A stretch of DNA of 64,000 nucleotides, from assembly GCA_029168955.1 (NCBI GenBank), contig JAPDOI010000122.1, positions 62,001-126,000 of the forward strand. The letters run 5' to 3'. Shown here piece after piece: positions 59,364-64,000 of this stretch. Position 1 is the first letter of the stretch; the number at the start of each line of letters is the position of its first letter. A program made the translations under genes and the position numbers. The DNA is from Aplectana chamaeleonis (lineage: Eukaryota > Nematoda > Chromadorea > Rhabditida > Cosmocercidae). The notes under the pieces were generated by a model. It made no database searches. It was given only the letters and a program-made list of their open reading frames with translations, and was not told the DNA's origin.

Positions 59364-59929
59364 GAAAACATTCAGTGTTCGCGTCATAATCGTTTCCGAC
59401 TTTTTGTTCTCCACCATGACAATCTACTCCAACGTGAAAGATGGCAGACACAGACAATTCCAGAGCAATACACTGGTATAATCATTTTTACCTTGTCTTT
59501 GGAAAAGTTGCCCAAGATCTAGCGTTTGCGTGAAACTAGCTATCTATAGGAAGTCTATATATTATATACACATCTAACACTTCAAGGTGCTACTAAAAGC
59601 GAAGATGCAACCGTACTCATACCGTGACTTCTCCGTGGGATTATTCTCTCTTCGAAAGCACACAAAGATTACTGATTTGAAAAATATATACATACATACA
59701 ATACAGAAAGCCATAGATGTATTGGATAAAAAGTTCGCGAGAATGTATGGGATAAAAACTTGATAGCACCTTCCACGCATTTCTCCTATGCGAAAACCAA
59801 TCAAGCGTCCTTTCTTTGAACTCTTCCAGATAAAGGCTCATTGCTCCGAACAGAAAAAATGAATGACGCAGATAACAAAATTGTAGGGAACCCTACTGGG
59901 CCTATATGTACTAAAGGTATAATCCAAGC

Positions 59930-60325
59930 TCGTGGGTAATTAATCTTATGGTCCGGCAGCTGTTTGTGGCAACCCTGTCAAACGCGGAACTCAACTCTTC
60001 AGAATAAGCGAGAAAACATCCCTCTTTCCCCAAATCGGCCCCCATTCCTTCCGCCCTTTTCAGTATAGTCAGTTCAGTTTCAATTTATCGATAGGAACGA
60101 GACGTGCGATGGATTTTGAGCAAAATCTATGTTCACCCATTTGTAATCGGTCTAGCTTTATAGTGTAGTCTGCTTCAGTGCGATGGCTGCGAAGAACAAA
60201 AAAAACAAGCTCGAGACAACTCTTCCTCGAAACTCTTGTTACTCAAAATTACAGAATTTGTGATAAATGATACCGAAATAAGGTTAAAAAGTGGAAAACG
60301 GTTCTGAGGTTGGACTGTGTCCTCA
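59930..60325. mobile_element. MITE family D, second copy
   Basis: The right end, CTGAGGTTGGACTGTG (60303-60318), matches the right end of the element at 5962-6440. The left part, ATTAATCTTATGGTCCGG, matches its interior in inverted orientation. The left terminus is degraded. Confidence 0.55.
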
Positions 60326-60454
60326 ACACAGTTCTGATTACGAGGTCTTTGGGAGGTAAAGATGAAACGTGCTGCTAAGACAGTGATTAAAAATGAGAAA
60401 AAAATGAAACGTTGAGACCTGCATGAAAAAAAGAGTGAAGTAGCGCGAGCCGTA

Positions 60455-60605
60455 CATGTATGAGCTGTGAAACCGCGAAATTCTCATGGTTTCTCCGCGT
60501 GCTGATGCGGAGCTGAAGTTAGAGACAGCGAGAGAGCGCATGATAAACGGAAGGAGCAGCATTGCGCGCGCCGCTCGCGCCATGAGTCGTGAGAAACACA
60601 ATTTT
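60455..60605. repeat. Family K repeat copy 3
   Basis: CTCATGGTTTCTCCGCGTGC, AGAGACAGCGAGAGAGCGCA, GCGCGCGCCGCTCGCGCC and ATGAGTCGTGAG in the same order as the other copies. Confidence 0.6.
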
Positions 60606-60787
60606 TATGGAGGATACATACCTTGATTAGTGAGTTCAGAGATTCTGTAGGCGAAACGTAACGACTGATAACTATATTCAGACAAAGGAGCCGCTCCTGT
60701 CTAACTACAAAATGCAGTGCTTTCTAGTAATGCCCCAGGCCTAAGATTTTTTGTTCACAGTGTGTTTCTTTCAGCAAAGACTGACGA

Positions 60788-61339
60788 TTAAAGGCAGTGG
60801 TCACGATGAAAAAAGTTATTGAAAATACTACAAAAATCACCTTAGATTAAAAACAGCTCAAAAACACTATGAAGGTAGCGCGGTAAAAACGGGTTAAATT
60901 AAAGTTATTAAGACCCTAAATTCCCAGTTCGATGCACACGTGCACAGAGAAAGATCACAGTCTCATGCCAAGCAGTCGAAAATCATCGACACTCAGAGGA
61001 AGAAATAAATGCAAATTTACCCTAATAAAACAGTTGAACAATGAAAGCAAGCACTTCAGTCAATGTTTTTGACTAGATGTGTACATAAATCTGAGAGAGT
61101 TCATTGATTGAAATTCAATTTCTAAGCCAGCTGATGTTCTTGATGTTAGAGATCATCGATGCCGATGATGTGGGGTGGACTCGTCCACCATCAAAAGACA
61201 AGAAAGTTCAGGCTTCAAATTTGGCCCTGAACAGCGTTTTTTCGCAATTTTTTCTTATAGGTTCTTCTACTCTATACCCAGAAAAGGGTTTAGAGAGGAA
61301 AAGAAGACTAGCATATTTGAGCGCGACCACTGCCTTTAA
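60788..61339. mobile_element. MITE family C copy 3
   Basis: Left TTAAAGGCAGTGGTCACGAT; right GACCACTGCCTTTAA. TTAA is present at both ends. A further left end of this family, TTAAAGGCAGTGGTAGCGAT, stands alone at about 51193. Confidence 0.7.
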
Positions 61340-61474
61340 GAGGCGATAAAATTCGGAGAATGTTCGGTGTATTGTTGCACTGATTTCTTCTACCGGCCAA
61401 TAAAAGGTAGAGCATTCATCGACAAAACGGATTCGTGAAGATAGAATCATTTGGCCAGCGGATATTGCAACCGC

Positions 61475-61545
61475 CGCTCCCGTAGCCCAGTGGTGGCGAG
61501 GCGCGGTACCTGAACTGTGCCACAAGTATTCGATTTCCGTCAAGT
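61475..61545 (+). repeat. tRNA-like SINE or tRNA pseudogene
   Basis: TAGCCCAGTGG at 61483-61493 is a perfect A box and GTATTCGATTTCC at 61526-61538 is a near B box. The acceptor stem and T stem do not pair, so a working tRNA is unlikely. Confidence 0.5.
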
Positions 61546-62050
61546 GCGTGGCTTTTTCACAGCACCAAACATTATCAGCCTTTATCTGGAAGACAGAACA
61601 ATTGTTTGGAATGCGTACACTGGCGCGTTGGCAAGAGTGTTAGCTACTACGTCAACGGTTCAGGTTCGTGTCAGCTTTGAACGCATTTGCGCATTCATAC
61701 TATCCCAAGTATCACTAAAATAGAAACTAAGGCCCTAGCTTAACAGCAGCAGAGCGAAACCGTCCCACGACTTAATGCATCGCCGCGGCTTTATCTGCGT
61801 GGGGAAACAAAGGCGCTCACGCAGCTCTTTCAGCGTACACGATGCAATAATGCAGACCAAAAATTCTTTGGCATTTCAGTTTTATTTTTGCCAACATTCT
61901 GCTTTTTAATTTTCGCTGAAAACTTTCATTATGCTATTCACTCCTGTGATTGCGGTGCTTTTTATGCCAATTTTCGTAATGTTTTAGCTTATGTCTGACA
62001 CTGAAAATTATTCAGCTGGTGGAATTTGGCAAATTCTCAATCGAGTAGTT

Positions 62051-62053
<3 letters not shown>

Positions 62054-62082
<29 letters not shown>
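62054..62082. repeat. Poly(T) tract
   Basis: About 29 consecutive T. It could be the poly(A) tail of a minus-strand retrocopy, but no identifiable body adjoins it. Confidence 0.85.
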
Positions 62083-62085
<3 letters not shown>

Positions 62086-62183
62086 GACAGAGTACACTGC
62101 GCCGCGGCTATGTTACAACTTCTCCAGTGTGCCTTCCTGCAGCATTTTCTGTGACAACTGTTCCTTTTAGGAGTGACTCGCTC

Positions 62184-63052
62184 AGAAAAATGAAAACATA
62201 TTACATATGCTAATATAAAGGCCCTAGAAATTAATATACATGCAATATAATTTGGCCAATGTATATTACTTGCGAATTATCTCGACCGATCTATGTTACT
62301 TATGTAATATATCGGTTCTACCACTCGCTCACTTAGGCCAAATGTCGCACGTAATATGTTTTTGATGGTAAAAACATAATACTCGTAACATAAGAGACGA
62401 TTACAATATACTTGTAATACATCTCCGTCAATATAAGTTACATGTGAATTATATCTACTCAAGTAGATTACATGTAGTATAAGTGTAACATAATTCAAAT
62501 ATCTCCAGCAACTGAGGGCCCATGCTGAACACCTTCTGCACGGCATACGGACCGCCTCATACCTTAGTGGTGACCGAATGTCCACTGGATTATCATTCGA
62601 CACGGTGGTCACTCGCCCTGACCGAGGCGTTGATCTCTCGCTCCCTATGGCTTGTGTTAATCGTGGGGAGGATGAGGGGGAGAGACATGCAATATTTTTG
62701 AAGCAGTCTTAAAACCAATGCTTCATGTATGAAGCTGTGGGACCCAAGCTTGCTACTTCAGTTATGAAGCAGCAAGCTTCATGCTCCTGGGATGTCCAAG
62801 AGAGTTCAAAGCTTGCTGATTCGTACCTGAAGCGGTAGCCTGGAACTTGCAGCTCCGACCCTTAAGGCATCGAGCTTCAACTTGCAGCTTTTATTTAGTT
62901 ACATGAAATATAAGTGTACGTTAAGTGTCATGTAAGTGTATATTACATGTAATATAAGTGTAGGTTACATGCGGTATAAAGGCAATATACTTGAATGTCT
63001 CAAGTATCTTTACGACTCTCCCATATTACATGTAACATGTTTTCATTTTCAC
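62184..63052. repeat. About 870 bp foldback element rich in TACATGTAATATAAGTG
   Basis: Inverted ends with AAAATGAAAACATATTACAT at the left and ATGTTTTCATTTTC at the right. The inside repeats TTACATGTAATATAAGTG variants near 62440-62480 and 62900-62980, with AAGCTTG-rich sequence at about 62700-62890. Confidence 0.6.
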
Positions 63053-64000
63053 CTGAGGCCAGGTGCCTCAGCACATAGTGATACTATTCATCAATGACGA
63101 GTTGCCTCATCATTTCCTGTGGCAGCGTCCCACCGGTCTATAATTAGGACCTCACGACTTGCAATGATAGAGCTGTCCAACAGAAAGGCTTCGTAGCATG
63201 CTGGCTTTCTACTGCCTCAGACAATCTCCATTCAATGCGTGTCGAATAATGCATTCAACTCCGAAGACAAAGGTGGTTGTGAGAACAGTCTGGGAACATG
63301 CTGCTAGGAGAGCACGTGCTCCTATTGTGTCTCAAATTACAGCACCTGCACTAACAATTAAGGCGTTTAATGCGTCCATAATGCACATTCAATTAGTGAA
63401 AAAACGCATTGCCAAATAGGGCTCAATATTTACTATGTATAAAAGGAATATGTACGTCAGTCAGTCACGGTGTTTGCTTCTGTGGGCATCACATGTCAAC
63501 CGAGATCAGCAGTATTCTTTGAAGAAGCCCTTTCTAAGAAAGGCATACCGCGCGTTCTTGAGGCAGGACTCAGATGTCGACAGCGTCACCGGTCAAGTTA
63601 CCCAAGTATGCGGTACTTGCTCCCGCCCAGCCGCTGGTGCACCTCTCCCGACCGTTGGTGGCCCCTGATGGCGTTCGGCGAGATTGCCACGTCGCATGAT
63701 GTGCTGCTGCGATAGCGCTGGAGTACCTTGCAGCACGTGCTCCGGCAATGAGATTTTGCAGCACGTGTTGCAGTTTGGAGCACGTGAACCTGCTTTAGAG
63801 CCTTTCGATGGGAGTGGTCAGTCCAGTTAAATGCATATCGGACACGCATTGAATGCGACGACTGCATGAGACACTCGTGAATTCCGTCTGACATCTTCCG
63901 AAATCACTGATCGCACCAGCTGTTCCGTCGATGTCTTCACGTGCCATACCCTGCCATGCTCATAGGCAAGTTGTAACTTGTGCTCCCGTTGTCAGCTCAA
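63053..64000. other. No gene recognised at right edge
   Basis: Open frames at 63198-63419 (plus), 63470-63715 (plus) and 63598-63894 (minus) overlap on both strands. GCAGCACGTG occurs repeatedly at about 63733-63787. A partial exon running off the edge cannot be excluded. Confidence 0.35.

Overview
The window is nuclear DNA from a nematode, most likely a repeat-rich clade V (rhabditine/strongylid) species. The evidence is a split cyclin D gene with short introns of 68-79 bp, TTTCAG-type acceptors and a probable trans-splice acceptor, alongside nematode-style transposon debris. No bacterial operons, rRNA or CRISPR are present. Most of the 64 kb is intronic or intergenic and full of transposon relics, and few open frames are genes.

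One gene can be assembled with confidence: a cyclin D orthologue (cyd-1), minus strand, 26055 down to 12471. It has eight coding exons and encodes 401 residues. Reading phases agree at all seven junctions. The protein has an N-terminal LxCxE motif, a complete two-fold cyclin core, and a C-terminal tail with two DSGxxS motifs and four S/T-P sites. Three introns are long (2.5, 8.2 and 1.4 kb) and carry foldback elements and low-complexity DNA.

Layout. 1-2046: unrecognised DNA, a tRNA-like SINE head, TAGAAGTAC and TTCG-rich minisatellites, and a stray copy of the next unit. 2047-7712: a giant inverted repeat with arms of about 2 kb around a 1.45 kb loop, one arm carrying a nested 479 bp TTAA-flanked element. 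8085-10840: small foldback elements plus the 3' end of a Penelope-like retroelement with a GIY-YIG nuclease and a hammerhead-like core. 12471-26141: cyd-1. 27000-34400: foldback elements, two perfect tandem duplications and two weak candidate exon sets. 34950-36700: a degenerate tandem array interrupted by the 3' end of a LINE. 37800-54200: several foldback families, a near-perfect 73 nt hairpin and weak candidate exons. 55000-57300: a foldback element, a dead mariner transposase and another MITE. 57400-63050: more MITE families, a poly(T) tract and an 870 bp foldback element. The end to 64000 is unassigned.

At least six recurring non-autonomous families can be grouped by eye from shared terminal inverted repeats, with three to six copies for several. 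No complete autonomous transposon was found. Identifications rest on reading the sequence; similarity searches, RNA evidence and folding calculations were not available.
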